Assembly: GCA_002816875.1 (NCBI GenBank)
Contig: MUCP01000013.1
Location: forward strand, 1-64,000
From: SAR202 cluster bacterium Io17-Chloro-G2
GTDB taxonomy: Bacteria > Chloroflexota > Dehalococcoidia > Lucifugimonadales > UBA3495
Reading direction: 5' to 3'
Length of the DNA stretch: 64,000 bases
In this document: piece by piece, positions 18,072-28,206 of the stretch
How the letters are laid out: the number at the start of each line of letters is the position of its first letter
Numbering within the stretch: position 1 is the stretch's first letter
Notes under the pieces: generated by a model
Told to the model about the DNA's origin: nothing
Database searches by the model: none
Seen by the model: only the letters and a program-made list of their open reading frames with translations
Position numbers and translations under genes: made by a program

Positions 18072-18692
18072 ATGGCCGAGGGAATAGACCTGTTCGAGGC
18101 TATTGACACCCAGAGAGCGATTCGATATTTCAGGCCTGACCCGGTTCCCGACGAACTGATCACCCGGCTGCTACAGGCGGCCATCAAAGGGCCGTCGGGC
18201 GGGATCAGGCAAGGTTGGGGCTTCATCGTTATTCGAGACCCGGAGATTCGGCGCAAGATCGGGGACCTTTACCGGACCGGCTCAACTTTTGAAATCAGGC
18301 CAGACATGACAGCTCAGGAGCGGCGCGTCTACACCGCCGCGCAACACCTGGAGGATCATATGGATGAGGTGCCGGTGCTCATCCTGGCCTGCATCCAGGC
18401 CGTTCCCGGCGCTACCGTTTCTGGCGGCTCTATTTTCCCCGCCGTTCAAAACATCCTGCTGGCGGCGCGAGGGCTGGGGCTGGGCAGTGCCTTGACTACC
18501 CGGCAGACGCGATTTGAGGCAGAGATCAAGTCGATGCTTGACATCCCAGAGGACGTGATGACGGCGGCCTTGTTGCCCGTCGGGTTTCCGGCCGACGGGT
18601 CGCGTTACGGTCCCACCAGGCGCCGGCCGCTGGAAGAAGTGGCCTTTAGCGACCGCTGGGGTCGTGGCTGGCAGGACGACACTTCCGCCTGA
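18072..18692 (+). CDS. Nitroreductase-family flavin oxidoreductase
   Basis: A 206-residue nitroreductase fold beginning GIDLFEAIDTQRAIRYFRPD, the typical FMN-binding N-terminus with an Arg at the phosphate. AAIKGPSGGIRQGW follows, and near the C-terminus are GLGLGSALTTRQT and LLPVGFP. AGGAG at 18061-18065 fixes ATG 18072; an in-frame upstream extension has no ribosome binding site. It is a clear paralogue of the protein at 45331. Such enzymes reduce nitro groups, quinones or enones with NAD(P)H; the substrate is unknown. Confidence 0.85.
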   Translation: MAEGIDLFEAIDTQRAIRYFRPDPVPDELITRLLQAAIKGPSGGIRQGWGFIVIRDPEIRRKIGDLYRTGSTFEIRPDMTAQERRVYTAAQHLEDHMDEVPVLILACIQAVPGATVSGGSIFPAVQNILLAARGLGLGSALTTRQTRFEAEIKSMLDIPEDVMTAALLPVGFPADGSRYGPTRRRPLEEVAFSDRWGRGWQDDTSA

Positions 18693-18739
18693 GCCGCGGC
18701 GCGCAACTTTGGCTCGAACGCACTTGCGGCTAATGGCGG

Positions 18740-20125
18740 TTAAAACTCGGCGTTTTTGGGGGTTCTGGGGAAAGGGATGACATCGCGGATGTTGGGAACG
18801 CCGGTGACGAATTGAACGGTGCGCTCAAAGCCCAGACCGAACCCGGAATGGGGGACCGTCCCGTATTTCCTTAGATCAAGGTACCACCAATAGGCTTCCT
18901 CGGGCAGACCCGCCTGCCGCAGCCGCTCAAGGAGGACATCACCCCGCTCTTCCCGCTGGCTGCCGCCGATGATCTCCCCTATCCGGGGGACCAACACGTC
19001 TAAAGCCCGAACAGTTTTGCCGTCGTCGTTCTGGCGCATGTAAAAAGCTTTTATCTCCATGGGGTAGTCGGTTACGATCACCGGCCGTCCCACACGTTTC
19101 TCGGTCAGGTACCGCTCGTGCTCCGATTGAAGGTCCAGGCCCCAAGATACAGGAAATTCAAAGCTCTCGGCGGATTTGATCAAGATATCCACCGCTTCGG
19201 TATAAGTGAGCCGTTCGAAGTTGGAATTTACGATGCCTTCCAGGGTGGAAATCGCCTTGTTGTCGTACCAACGGTTGAAGAACTCCATATCCTCGCCGCA
19301 GTTTTCCAACACCTGGGAAAAAATATGCTTCAGGAAATCCTCGGATAGCTCGGCCAAGCCCTCCAGGTCGCAGAAGGCGACCTCGGGTTCCACCATCCAG
19401 AACTCGGCCAAATGCCGGGAGGTATTGGAATTCTCGGCCCTGAAGGTGGGGCCAAAGGTGTAAACGTCGGACAGGCCCAGGGCGAAGATCTCCGCCTCTA
19501 ACTGGCCGCTGACGGTGAGGAAGGCCGGCTTCCCGAAGAAATCCTCCTCGTTGTTCACCGCGCCTTCTTTCAAAGGCAAGTTATCCAGGTCAAGAGTGGT
19601 CACCCGGAACATCTCGCCGGCCCCCTCAGCGTCGCTGGCGGTGATCATAGGCGCCTGGATGAACAAGTATCCTCTGCTCTGAAAGAACCCGTGGATAGAC
19701 TGGGACATTTGATTGCGGATACGCGCCATGGCGCCGAAGGTATTGGTGCGGGGCCTGAGGTGGGCGATCTCCCGCAGGAATTCTGGGGTGTGGCGCTTCT
19801 TCTGTAGAGGGTAGGTCTCGGGGTCAGCTTGCCCGAGGACCTCTATGCTTGTCGCCTGCACCTCGTACCTCTGGCCCTTGCCCAACGACTCGGCCAGGGT
19901 GCCCGTTACGCTTACGCTACAGCCTGTGTTGAGCGAATCCACGATTTGATAAGCGGGCAAGGACTCGCCCACTACCACCTGAAGGTCGGCCAATGTGGAG
20001 CCGTCGCTGATCTGGACGAACGCGACGTTTTTAGAGGAACGGCGGGTCTTCACCCAACCCTGAACCAGCACCTCATCCCCGGCCTGTTTTCCTCCCAATA
20101 GTTCCTTTATCTTGCTGCGCCGCAT
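18740..20125 (-). CDS. asnS: Asparaginyl-tRNA synthetase
   Basis: A 461-residue class IIb aminoacyl-tRNA synthetase. The N-terminal OB-fold begins [15 protein letters not shown], as in AsnRS. Motif 2 is around [21 protein letters not shown], where the Asn-containing stretch distinguishes AsnRS from AspRS. Motif 3 is [17 protein letters not shown] about 6 bases before ATG 20125 sets the start, 24 codons downstream of the longest open frame. It charges tRNA-Asn directly, so the GatCA pair encoded nearby is more likely needed for Gln-tRNA formation. Confidence 0.95.
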   Translation of the reverse strand: MRRSKIKELLGGKQAGDEVLVQGWVKTRRSSKNVAFVQISDGSTLADLQVVVGESLPAYQIVDSLNTGCSVSVTGTLAESLGKGQRYEVQATSIEVLGQADPETYPLQKKRHTPEFLREIAHLRPRTNTFGAMARIRNQMSQSIHGFFQSRGYLFIQAPMITASDAEGAGEMFRVTTLDLDNLPLKEGAVNNEEDFFGKPAFLTVSGQLEAEIFALGLSDVYTFGPTFRAENSNTSRHLAEFWMVEPEVAFCDLEGLAELSEDFLKHIFSQVLENCGEDMEFFNRWYDNKAISTLEGIVNSNFERLTYTEAVDILIKSAESFEFPVSWGLDLQSEHERYLTEKRVGRPVIVTDYPMEIKAFYMRQNDDGKTVRALDVLVPRIGEIIGGSQREERGDVLLERLRQAGLPEEAYWWYLDLRKYGTVPHSGFGLGFERTVQFVTGVPNIRDVIPFPRTPKNAEF

Positions 20126-20142
20126 GGTGTCCCTCCTCCAAA

Positions 20143-20637
20143 TTACAGGTTCTCGCGGGCTTTCACAGCAAGGAAACCAGCACCTGATAACTCCCATATT
20201 CCATGGGGTGAATCATCTTTTAAGAGTCCATCCTCTTTTAACTCTTTCCGAGCCCACTTGGCCGTATTGTACCAACGGACTTCAGTGCTTGTAGGCAGAG
20301 TCTGTCGGTCAATGTCGGAAAACAGGTGCTTCACTTTCCTCTCCACGAGGTCAAGTATTTCACTCACTTTGCCAACGCCTCCCATCTCATACAAGGCCTG
20401 GAGAATAGGCAGTTTGAACGCTTCCTCTGGCAGTCTTGTGCCCTTAAGGGCCCTTTTTGGAGCCACCACAGCCGACGTTATCTCCATAGGCTCTAATCGT
20501 TTCCGTGGCCCACAAGTAGCGTGTTCGTCAGCCATATCGAGTAGTCGTTTCAATACGTCATCGACGCCGTCATCGAGCGGAACAGCCCATTTTTTCAACC
20601 TTTCCCAATTCAGGACATCAATCCTCTTTACAGGCAT
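20143..20637 (-). CDS. Stand-alone Mrr N-terminal-like winged-helix protein
   Basis: About 164 residues. The C-terminal 90 (from [20 protein letters not shown] to WELSGAG) match the winged-helix domain usually found at the N-terminus of Mrr-type restriction endonucleases. No nuclease domain follows: the gene ends 17 bases before asnS. ATG 20637 is supported by GGAG 9 bases upstream. It could be a DNA-binding regulator or a remnant of a restriction system. The adjacent toxin module suggests a small defence or accessory patch. Confidence 0.6.
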   Translation of the reverse strand: MPVKRIDVLNWERLKKWAVPLDDGVDDVLKRLLDMADEHATCGPRKRLEPMEITSAVVAPKRALKGTRLPEEAFKLPILQALYEMGGVGKVSEILDLVERKVKHLFSDIDRQTLPTSTEVRWYNTAKWARKELKEDGLLKDDSPHGIWELSGAGFLAVKARENL

Positions 20638-20788
20638 CGGGCCAACTCCATTTATCTGACCAAGTATCACAAAGAAATATTACTCTTGTTACAAACACTT
20701 GTCCAGCATGTACCAATAATGTTCCTGTAATGGGTTAGCTGTGGATGCGTCTAGCCATAATATATATGCGGGAACTTCCGCAGCGGTT

Positions 20789-21037
20789 TCACCCTCGGTA
20801 GATCTCCCGACGGTGGCCGACTCGTAAGATGATGACTTCCCGCCTACCATCATCGACGGCGTAAATGACGCGGTAATCGCCAATGCGAACCCGCCATTGA
20901 TCGCTACTACCAACCAGCTTCACGCAACCCGGCGGTCTAGGATCATTGGCCAGCGCGTCGATGGCTAATTGGATACGTGGAAAGATTAGGCGGGGAACCG
21001 CGTTCAAAGCCCGCCGCGACCTTGAGGAGAGCAACAA
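20789..21037 (-). CDS. RelE/ParE-family toxin
   Basis: An 82-residue RelE-fold protein: an N-terminal helix hairpin (SRSRRALNAVPRLIFPRIQLAIDAL), then the core LVGSSDQWRVRIGDYRVIYAVDD and a C-terminal VIILRVGHRREIYR. The Arg, Tyr and His residues are those typical of the mRNA-interferase group. Only non-ATG starts are available (TTG 21037 or the next TTG). It follows the putative antitoxin with an 8-base gap, so the pair should be one operon. Confidence 0.85.
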   Translation of the reverse strand: MLLSSRSRRALNAVPRLIFPRIQLAIDALANDPRPPGCVKLVGSSDQWRVRIGDYRVIYAVDDGRREVIILRVGHRREIYRG

Positions 21038-21045
21038 ACGGTAGT

Positions 21046-21399
21046 TCAGGATTCATTGCCTTTGCGCTGGGCCTTATAGTCTTCCCAATCTGTGTCATCA
21101 TTTGGCTCTTGATAACTGTCCAACGACACGGAAAGCGCATCGTACTCGCCTTGGATTTCACCCGGTAGTGATTCCCAATCAAACCCACCATTTTTAGATT
21201 GGTTATCTGACTCGATTTGCCGTAATCGCGCCAGCTTAGCGGCGCCCTCCTCCAGTCCTGGTGGCCAAAATAAAGGGTTAGTTACGTTTGCTTCGACTAG
21301 CAGCTTTACGTAAGTCTCAGGTGTTAGCGTCACCTTCGTGGCCTTTCCCGCACGGTTTTTTGCGAAACTCGGTGGGTGGCTCGTTTCTAAGCTATCCAT
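21046..21399 (-). CDS. Putative antitoxin partner of the RelE-type toxin
   Basis: A 117-residue acidic protein directly upstream of the toxin. The middle is helical (LTPETYVKLLVEANVTN) and the C-terminus is strongly acidic (DDTDWEDYKAQRKGNES), suitable for wrapping a basic toxin. No canonical RHH or HTH domain was recognised, so the antitoxin call rests on gene order. It is longer than most RelB-like antitoxins. Confidence 0.55.
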   Translation of the reverse strand: MDSLETSHPPSFAKNRAGKATKVTLTPETYVKLLVEANVTNPLFWPPGLEEGAAKLARLRQIESDNQSKNGGFDWESLPGEIQGEYDALSVSLDSYQEPNDDTDWEDYKAQRKGNES

Positions 21400-21464
21400 T
21401 GTATTGGTCCTTTGGGTGGAGGAAGTTTTCGTGGCCTGGACCGTGACTTAGTTCACATTAAAGC

Positions 21465-22955
21465 TTACAACACTGGTACAGCCTTATGCCACTCCGTGGC
21501 CTGCTCGTAGGCGTGGGCGACGCGCAGCAGGCTCTCTTCCGACAGGTGTGGGCCGATTAGCTGCATGCCCACCGGGAGACCCTGAGCAAAGCCGCAGGGT
21601 ACCGAGATCGAGGGGAGGCCCGCTATGTTGACGGGCAGCGTGCAAACATCGATGAGGTACATCTGTACCGGGTCGCCGGTCTTGGCTCCTAAGGGGAACG
21701 CGGCCACCGGGGACGTGGGAGTGACCAGGGCGTCTACCTGCTGGAATACCCGGGCAAAGTCTTGGCGGATCAACGTGCGGACCTGCTGGGCCTTCAGGTA
21801 ATAGGCGTCGTAATAGCCGCTGGATAGTGCATAGGTCCCCAGCATGATCCGGCGTTTCACTTCCGGGCCAAACCCGAATTGCCGGGTCTTCTCCATGGCT
21901 TCCACCATGTCGCTGGTGTCCTGGAAGGAGTAGCCGTACTTCACTCCGTCATAGCGGGACAGGTTGGCCGAGCATTCGGACGGGGCGATGATGTAGTAGC
22001 AGGCCAGGGCGTATTTGGTGGTGGGCAGTGAAACAGGCTCGATGGTGGCCCCTAGGTCTTCCAACGCCTTGATTCCGGTCTCAACCGCGTCACGAACGCC
22101 GGGCTCCATCCCGTCGACAAAATACTCCTCGGGCACGCCTATGCGGAGAACCCCCTTTGATCTGCCCTTCGCAAGGGGGGACGAGGAGAGGCTGTCGTTC
22201 AGGGCCGCCAGGTAGTCTTTCGGAGCCTGGGGCAACGAGGTGGAATCTTTGGGGTCGTGGCCGGTGATGGCGTTGAGAACATGGGCGCAGTCGGTGACGT
22301 CCCGGGTTATGGGGCCGATCTGGTCCAGGGACGAGGCGAATGCCACCAGGCCGTACCGGCTGACCAGCCCATAGGTGGGCTTCATCCCGACTACCCCGCA
22401 CAACGACGCGGGTTGGCGCACGCTGCCGCCGGTGTCGGAGCCCAGGGCGTAGGTTGCCTCTTGGGCGGCCACGCAGGCCGCGCCGCCGCCGCTGCTGCCG
22501 CCGGGGACCCGCTGCAAGTCCCATGGATTATGGGTGGCGTGAAAGGCCGAATTCTCGGTGGAAGACCCCATCGCAAACTCGTCCATGTTGCCCTTCCCCA
22601 CCATGACCGCGCCTTGCCGATACAGATTGTCCACCACGGTGGCGTTGTATACCGGCACGTAGTCCTGAAGCATCCGTGACCCGCAGGTGGTGTTTATCCC
22701 CCGGGTAGAGATCACGTCTTTGATCTGGACCGGGACGCCGGTCAAGGGCCCGGCTTGTCCATCGGCGATACGTTGGTCGGCTTGCCTGGCTTGTTCCAAA
22801 GCTTGCTCTTCCGTGATGGTCAGGAAAGATTGCACCCGGTCTTCCACCTGGTGAATGCGCTCCAAGCAATCTTGGGTGAGCTCGACGGAGCTTATTTCCC
22901 CAGCGGCCAGCCGCCGATGGGCTTCATGGATGGTCAACCGATGCAGGTCGGACAA
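21465..22955 (-). CDS. gatA: Glutamyl/aspartyl-tRNA amidotransferase subunit A
   Basis: A 496-residue amidase-signature protein with the full catalytic set: Lys in QIKDVI, the Gly/Ser-rich [13 protein letters not shown], and the nucleophile Ser in [14 protein letters not shown] 22955 with GGAGG 7 bases upstream is the best start; the longer open frame upstream overlaps gatC. It releases ammonia from Gln or Asn to transamidate Glu-tRNA(Gln) or Asp-tRNA(Asn) with GatB and GatC. gatC overlaps it nearly end to end on the same strand, but gatB is not in the window. Confidence 0.94.
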   Translation of the reverse strand: MSDLHRLTIHEAHRRLAAGEISSVELTQDCLERIHQVEDRVQSFLTITEEQALEQARQADQRIADGQAGPLTGVPVQIKDVISTRGINTTCGSRMLQDYVPVYNATVVDNLYRQGAVMVGKGNMDEFAMGSSTENSAFHATHNPWDLQRVPGGSSGGGAACVAAQEATYALGSDTGGSVRQPASLCGVVGMKPTYGLVSRYGLVAFASSLDQIGPITRDVTDCAHVLNAITGHDPKDSTSLPQAPKDYLAALNDSLSSSPLAKGRSKGVLRIGVPEEYFVDGMEPGVRDAVETGIKALEDLGATIEPVSLPTTKYALACYYIIAPSECSANLSRYDGVKYGYSFQDTSDMVEAMEKTRQFGFGPEVKRRIMLGTYALSSGYYDAYYLKAQQVRTLIRQDFARVFQQVDALVTPTSPVAAFPLGAKTGDPVQMYLIDVCTLPVNIAGLPSISVPCGFAQGLPVGMQLIGPHLSEESLLRVAHAYEQATEWHKAVPVL

Positions 22956-22957
22956 GA

Positions 22958-23257
22958 CTATTCCTCCAACACTGCTTTGACCCGGAAGAATTCCCCTTCC
23001 TGCCAAGGCGCGTTACTCAATACATCTTCAAAAGACGACGAATCCTGGGGTATATCGTCCCGCATGACGCCCGCCCCTCCCGAAGCGCCCGCGGCATGGC
23101 CGGTGGGGCTTACCCCCGACGTGTCCACTTCGGCCAGGATCTGGAATTGCTCCAAGATATGGGAAAGTTGGTCTTGAAAGCTCTCCAACTCCTGCTCCGT
23201 GAGCCCGATTCTGGCTAGGGTCGCCATGTGCTGTACTTCCTGCCGGTCCAAGGCCAT
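22958..23257 (-). CDS. gatC: Glutamyl/aspartyl-tRNA amidotransferase subunit C
   Basis: A 99-residue GatC. It starts [20 protein letters not shown], the standard N-terminal helix, and ends with the extended segment wrapping GatA ([25 protein letters not shown]). AGGAGG 7 bases before ATG 23257 sets the start. Its stop is 2 bases before the gatA TTG, so the two are translationally coupled. Confidence 0.93.
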   Translation of the reverse strand: MALDRQEVQHMATLARIGLTEQELESFQDQLSHILEQFQILAEVDTSGVSPTGHAAGASGGAGVMRDDIPQDSSSFEDVLSNAPWQEGEFFRVKAVLEE

Positions 23258-23454
23258 GGTTTGGCCTCCTAATATATTGCCTGTAGGCATTGGTTTATCC
23301 GCTATTGCTCGTGAGAGTGGGAATCGCGCCCAGAGTGTCGATCGGATATTTCGCTGTTGGCGTGGCCGTCCGGCCGGGGATGGTGACCCTCGCCCGAGGA
23401 TTCTCGCGGGTCCACGGGTATGGTGGCGTTGGAAAGGTACTTCAAGTGATGCTG

Positions 23455-24352
23455 TCAACGATGGTGCACCTCCTGGGCGATGTGGTGTCCCTCTTCCACC
23501 GTGATGTCGGAGATAACGGCGATGTTCGCTTCCGCCAACATGCGACGGCCCAGCCAGCGGACCCGGACTTCCGAGACATCGTCCACCCCAGCGGTCCCTT
23601 CTGCTACCTCACGTACTTCATCCACTACGCCGGGCTCCACTCCGTCCAATAGCCTGGCACAAACCGGCTTGGCGGAAGATACCACTATCCTAAAGATCGC
23701 GGCACTGATCACCAGCCCCACGATTGGATCGGCGAGGGGGTATCCCAGCCAAACCCCCACCGCTCCAGCCAGTACCGCCAGGCTGGTGAGGCCGTCAACC
23801 CGGGCGTGAAAACCATCGGCGATCAGGGGGCGCTGGCAATCTCCCTTCCGATCTTGATACGAAACAATGCCACGGCTTCGTTTCCCAAGAAACCGATCAA
23901 CGCCGTGCCGGCCATCGCCCATAAGAACTCCACGGTGGGCGGATCGGAAAGGCGAATGATCGATTCATATGCAGCATAGACCCCGCTGGCCAAAATCACC
24001 ACGACGATTTAGAGGCCCGCCAGGTCTGCGGTCCTGCCGTAACCGTAGCTGAACCGTTTGGTAGGCTGACGCCGGGCAAAGCTGAATGCTACCCACAAGG
24101 GAACCGCCGTCGCGGCATCGCCAAAATTGTGGCCAGTATCGGCCAATAACGCCACGCTCCCGGTGACCACCACTACCCCGATCTGAACAAACGCGTGGCC
24201 AGAAGGGCTATCAATGACACCTTGGTGGCCCAGATGCCGCTGGCGTCGGAAATGACCGCAGGGTCCACGCCCCCGTGGGTGTGCCCGTGGCTTGCGGTGT
24301 CCCCGTAGTGCTGATCTGAACTATGCGTGTCTTTGTTTTTCCGTCTGAACAT
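23455..24352 (-). pseudogene. Broken cation diffusion facilitator (CDF) efflux gene
   Basis: Three frames together give one CDF protein. The N-terminus begins at ATG 24352 with HSSDQHYG and a GHTHGG metal-binding stretch, then WATKVSLIALLAT. A frameshift near 24190 leads to QIGVVVVTGSVALLADTGHNFGDA (first HxxxD site). An in-frame TAA lies at 24009-24011. A second frameshift at a five-base C/G run near 23826-23830 restores IADGFHARVDGLTSLAVL (second HxxxD site) and the cytoplasmic C-terminal domain. Three lesions in about 900 bases suggest a dead gene, although run-length errors could explain one or two. An intact copy would export Zn2+, Fe2+ or Mn2+. Confidence 0.8.
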
Positions 24353-24595
24353 CACGCCTTTCCTGCAATTCCAATCTAACACTAGAGACCCAGCCGGGGA
24401 AGGACGTTGTTTGGCGGGTTAACCGCAAGATGCGGGGAGGCAGCGAAACTGTCGAGCAGTATGGAGTACTCCTTGGAGGGCCCGATTAGTAACGCACCGT
24501 GGTCAATTGGATGACGCTGTACGAATACGATATCATGATTCAAGTTCAGGCTCATTATTCGCAATAAAGATATTATCATTCAACTTCTCGGATGC

Positions 24596-25957
24596 GTGGT
24601 ATCGTCAAACTTGATGGCTTCTTGGTTTCGGACAGCACTAAACTGGCGAATAAAAACCCCTTTTTACTACGGTTGGCTGTTGATGGCGATGGCATTTGTG
24701 TCTGCGTTTGCCGCCACAGGGGTGACCCAGGTGGTAATGGGCGGGATTCAAATCTTCATCACCGAAGACACCGGCTGGGAACAGACGACAATCTCGCTGG
24801 CGGTTACCGGCGGGACCTGGCTTTCGGGACTGTTCGCTCCTTTCTTGGGACGGCTGGCCGACCGTTACGGCCCCCGGTGGTTGATGGCGGTGGGTTTGAT
24901 TGCAGCGGGCACTTCCTTCCTGTGGCTGGGAGGAGTTGACATAATATGGCAATTCTTCGCAGCCTACATCCTTGGCCGCGCCGTCAGCAATCCGGCGCTG
25001 GTCGGGGTGGTGCCCCGCACCGCGGCGGTTAATTTCTTCCGGCGGCGGCGAAATATGGTCCTGGCATTGATGTCCACCTACCGGCCCGTCGGGGGCGCCA
25101 TCAACATCCAGATCATCTCCTTTATCGCGATTCACCAGGGCTGGAGGGCCGCCTATCGGTATTGGGGGATACTCAGCTTCATCCTGGTGCTGCCGCTGAT
25201 ACTGATAATGCGGCGGCGTCCCGAGGATATCGGTATGTTGCCCGATGGGGACAGCCCGGTGGAAGCCGCCCGGACCGGCGCGCTGGCCAGGGGATCGATA
25301 ACCAGAGGATCGAGGACCGGCCGGTGGTCCGATGTGGAATTCAGTTGGACCGCCAAAGAGGCCTGGCGCACCAGTTCGTATTGGCTGATCGGCGCGACTG
25401 CGGTGATGGGGACCATTGCGGCGGGCACTACCGGATACAGCCTAGTTCCCTACCTTTACGAAGAGGCTGGCTTGTCCAAAACCCAGGCAGTCGGGGTACT
25501 CAGTTTCGGCACCTTTTTGGCCATTACCAACCTGGGCTGGGGCTATCTGGCGGATTTGATCACCCCGCGGCGGTGTTTGGTCATCTGTCTGACAGGGACG
25601 GCCGGGATGTTGGTGTTCTTGATGTGGGTGGATTCGTTGGCCATGGCCATGGCGTTCGCCCTGGTTTGGGGGATCTTCTCCGGGTCCGTGGGCTCGCTGG
25701 AACAGATGGTGCTGGCCCAATATTACGGGCGGGCGTCCTACGGCACCATAGTAGGGGTGTTGAACCCTTTTCAAACCTTCGGTTTAGGGGTAGGACCGGC
25801 CCTGGCCACGATATTCCAGCAAACGGTGGGCGATTACGTTATCTTCTACTCCATCCTCCTTACGGTGCACCTGGCCGGGGCATTGTTCATCTTCTTGGCT
25901 CGGCAACCCGCCCGGCCTCCCCGTCCATCGCCGGATGCTGCGGTTTCAACCAGCTAG
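24596..25957 (+). CDS. MFS transporter (OFA/monocarboxylate-like)
   Basis: A 453-residue major facilitator protein with about twelve membrane helices. The first loop has GRLADRYGPRWLM, the family's conserved G-x-x-x-D-R-x-G-R/P-R motif, and the second half repeats a related motif (YLADLITPRRCLV). The central loop is charged. GTG 24596 or ATG 24614 could be the start; no good ribosome binding site is visible. The N-terminal pattern and the YYGWLL helix resemble oxalate/formate and monocarboxylate carriers, so a small organic acid is the likely cargo. Confidence 0.8.
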   Translation: MVSSNLMASWFRTALNWRIKTPFYYGWLLMAMAFVSAFAATGVTQVVMGGIQIFITEDTGWEQTTISLAVTGGTWLSGLFAPFLGRLADRYGPRWLMAVGLIAAGTSFLWLGGVDIIWQFFAAYILGRAVSNPALVGVVPRTAAVNFFRRRRNMVLALMSTYRPVGGAINIQIISFIAIHQGWRAAYRYWGILSFILVLPLILIMRRRPEDIGMLPDGDSPVEAARTGALARGSITRGSRTGRWSDVEFSWTAKEAWRTSSYWLIGATAVMGTIAAGTTGYSLVPYLYEEAGLSKTQAVGVLSFGTFLAITNLGWGYLADLITPRRCLVICLTGTAGMLVFLMWVDSLAMAMAFALVWGIFSGSVGSLEQMVLAQYYGRASYGTIVGVLNPFQTFGLGVGPALATIFQQTVGDYVIFYSILLTVHLAGALFIFLARQPARPPRPSPDAAVSTS

Positions 25958-25985
25958 CACAAGGCCCCGTAGCGCCTAGCTAAAA

Positions 25986-26058
25986 AGTGGTTCAACTAGC
26001 CCACCACGAACGGAGTACGCTCTTCTTATCCGTTCGTCCTGAGCTCGTCGAAGGGTGG
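25986..26058. repeat. Intergenic inverted repeat, GTTCG family (copy 1)
   Basis: The left arm is close to GGTTCGACAGGCTCACCACG but reads TTCAACTAGCCC; ACGAACGG ends it, and the right arm is CCGTTCGTCCTGAGCTCGTC. Related copies are at 28007, 33340, 44655 and 47258. Confidence 0.75.
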
Positions 26059-26100
26059 TTTAGGATTCGCGGTTTGGGTTCAAGCCCGCCACCGGGTATG

Positions 26101-26949
26101 TCAGTGCATCTGGGAGCCGCCGGAGACGCTGATGGATAGGCCGGTCACGTAGTCGGACTCGCTGGACGACAGGAACGCTGCCATACGGGCGATGTCGCCG
26201 GCTTCGGCGATGCGCCCCAAGGGAACGGCTTCCGCCCGGGAACGGACCATCAACGCCCGGTGTTCCTCGGCAGATTCTCCCTCCGCCGCCAGGGCTGCCG
26301 CGATGAAGTCCACCCGCTCGGTGTTGACCAGTCCGGGGCAGATGGCGTTGACGTTGATCCTGTGGGGCGCCAGCTCGTGGGCCAAGGACTGGGTGAATCC
26401 GATCAACGCGAATTTGGAGGCGCAGTAGGCGGCGTACCTGGCAATCCCCTGTTTGCCAGCCCCCGAAGAGATGACGATCATCTTGCCGCCGCCGCCGCGT
26501 TCTATCATGTGGATGGCCACGGCCTTGGAGCACAGGTAGGTTCCGCGGACGTTGACCCGCATGACTTCGTCGAAGGCTTCCTCTCCCAGCTCGACCACCA
26601 AGACCCTGTCGGGACCCGGCTGGGAACCCGCGTTGTTGACCAGAATGTCGATCTTGCCGAACCGGTTGATGGTCTGCTGCACCATGTCGTTCACCTGGGC
26701 GCCGTCGGTGACGTCGGAGAATAGGCCGATGGACTGCCGGCCCAGGTCCTCGATCTCCTGAACCACGCTGGGCAATCCGCGCCAGCCGGTCTGCCGGTCT
26801 TCTTCGCGCATCCGGTCGGTGCTTCGCTGGATATCCGTCACCACCACGTCGGCCCCCTCTTCCGCCAGACGCAGGGCGATGGCGCGGCCAATGCCGTGAC
26901 GCCCGCCGGCGCCGGTGACCACCGCGACTTTTCCACTGAGATCGTACAT
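26101..26949 (-). CDS. Short-chain dehydrogenase/reductase
   Basis: A 282-residue classical SDR with the cofactor motif TGAGGRHGIG, NNAG at strand 4, a Ser at the active site (ISSGAG) and the catalytic YxxxK in YAAYCASKFALIGF, followed by the INVNAICPG turn. An Asp at the end of strand 2 (VVTDIQ) favours NAD over NADP. Compared with a minimal SDR it has extra residues after strand 2. The substrate is unknown. Transcribed convergently to the upstream MFS gene. Confidence 0.85.
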   Translation of the reverse strand: MYDLSGKVAVVTGAGGRHGIGRAIALRLAEEGADVVVTDIQRSTDRMREEDRQTGWRGLPSVVQEIEDLGRQSIGLFSDVTDGAQVNDMVQQTINRFGKIDILVNNAGSQPGPDRVLVVELGEEAFDEVMRVNVRGTYLCSKAVAIHMIERGGGGKMIVISSGAGKQGIARYAAYCASKFALIGFTQSLAHELAPHRINVNAICPGLVNTERVDFIAAALAAEGESAEEHRALMVRSRAEAVPLGRIAEAGDIARMAAFLSSSESDYVTGLSISVSGGSQMH

Positions 26950-27064
26950 AACGTTTTCATACTCCCGATTATTATTTCGCTCATGTAATTGGAATCATGG
27001 ATGGCCTGACACAGATTTTATCACCCGGCCCTGGCGGCGGGGCTTGAAATGCGCTCGCCGCCGT

Positions 27065-27934
27065 CTAACCGACGGTCTCTTCCACCGCCGCCAACCGCTC
27101 CCTCCTTCCGCGCCAGAGCACGCCCTTGCTGGGCGAAAACAGCAGGGCCAGCAAAAAGAACCCCGTGGCCACCACCACGATGCTGGGCCCAGAAGGCAGA
27201 CCGGCATAGAAAGACAGGTAGAGCCCCGCGACGGTGGCTGCCAACGCCACCGTGATGCTGTAGGCGATTATCCCGGGCAGCCGCCTCGCCAGCAAGGTGG
27301 CCGTCGCCGCCGGGGTGACCAGCAACGCCAGCACCAGCACGATGCCCACCGCCTTTAGTGAGGCCACGGTAGTCACGCCTACCAGCACGGGTAAAAGGTA
27401 TTCGACCAGGCGGACGGGAATCCCCGATGCGGCCGACATCGTCGAGTCATACGATGTAAACAGAAGTTCTTTATATAAGGCTGTCACTATCAGCAGCACC
27501 ACACCGGCGATGACTGAGATGAGGATAACGTCAGACCAGGAAACACCCAGCAGATTGCCAAATAGCAGACCGAAGAGATCGGCAGTGTAGTTGGACACCC
27601 GGCTCATGAGGATGATGCCGACGGCGAAACCGCTGGCGAAAATTATCCCAATGGCGGTGTCCAGCCTCAAGTTTGCCCGGCGGCTGATGAGGGTGATGGC
27701 CAGAGAAGCCGGAACGGCCCAGGCCAGGGCGCCCCAGAAGACGTTGCCGCCGAAGAAGTAGGCCACCGACATCCCCGCCAGGGAAGAATGGGCCACCGCG
27801 TCACCCATGAAAGCCATACCCTTCAAGACCACGAAAATGCCGACCACGGCGCAGACCAAACCAGCCAACCCCGCGGCCAGCAGCGCCCGCTGCATGAAGG
27901 CAAACTCTAAAGGTTCAATGACGGTGTCAAGCAT
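27065..27934 (-). CDS. znuB: Zinc/manganese-type ABC transporter permease
   Basis: A 289-residue ABC-3 family permease with about eight membrane helices. FMGDAVAHSSLAGMSVAYFFG near the N-terminus and the Gly-rich, Pro-containing central helices are characteristic. A C-terminal FSPSKG motif ends the last helix. It is the last gene of a four-gene minus-strand metal-uptake set. The gap to the ATPase gene (272 bases) holds an intergenic repeat copy. Zinc is favoured because a Zur-like regulator leads the set, but Mn remains possible. Confidence 0.88.
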   Translation of the reverse strand: MLDTVIEPLEFAFMQRALLAAGLAGLVCAVVGIFVVLKGMAFMGDAVAHSSLAGMSVAYFFGGNVFWGALAWAVPASLAITLISRRANLRLDTAIGIIFASGFAVGIILMSRVSNYTADLFGLLFGNLLGVSWSDVILISVIAGVVLLIVTALYKELLFTSYDSTMSAASGIPVRLVEYLLPVLVGVTTVASLKAVGIVLVLALLVTPAATATLLARRLPGIIAYSITVALAATVAGLYLSFYAGLPSGPSIVVVATGFFLLALLFSPSKGVLWRGRRERLAAVEETVG

Positions 27935-28006
27935 TGGCTGCTAAAACGGGCGCCTGGCGCCCGCTGAAATTTCGGTCCGGTGATCAAGTAACTTTCTCAA
28001 AAAAAA

Positions 28007-28078
28007 TGGTTCGACAGGCTCACCACGAACGGAGATGAATCACTCCGCCCGTTCGTCCTGAGCCTGTCGAAGGATGGT
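28007..28078. repeat. Intergenic inverted repeat, GTTCG family (copy 2)
   Basis: This is the cleanest copy. GGTTCGACAGGCTCACCACG and the following AACGG face CCGTTCGTCCTGAGCCTGTC and the following GAAGGAT, with about 15 bases of loop. It lies between two genes of the zinc-uptake set. Confidence 0.8.
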
Positions 28079-28206
28079 CCGTTGTGGATACACGGCGTTG
28101 AGATGCTTCCTTAATGTTTGATGGTCGCAGGAGCTTCCATTGCCAGCTGCATTGGGAGCGGGCGCCGGGTTGTCGTCCGAGATTGGCTCTAGTGGCTAAT
28201 CATCTT

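Noticed and set aside
24009-24011. Selenocysteine as an explanation for the stop in the CDF gene
   Set aside because: The stop is TAA, not TGA, and the gene has two other frame lesions.
25162-25983. A 273-residue second-frame open reading frame inside the MFS gene
   Set aside because: It lacks hydrophobic segments and family motifs, and shares the strand and region of the clear MFS gene.
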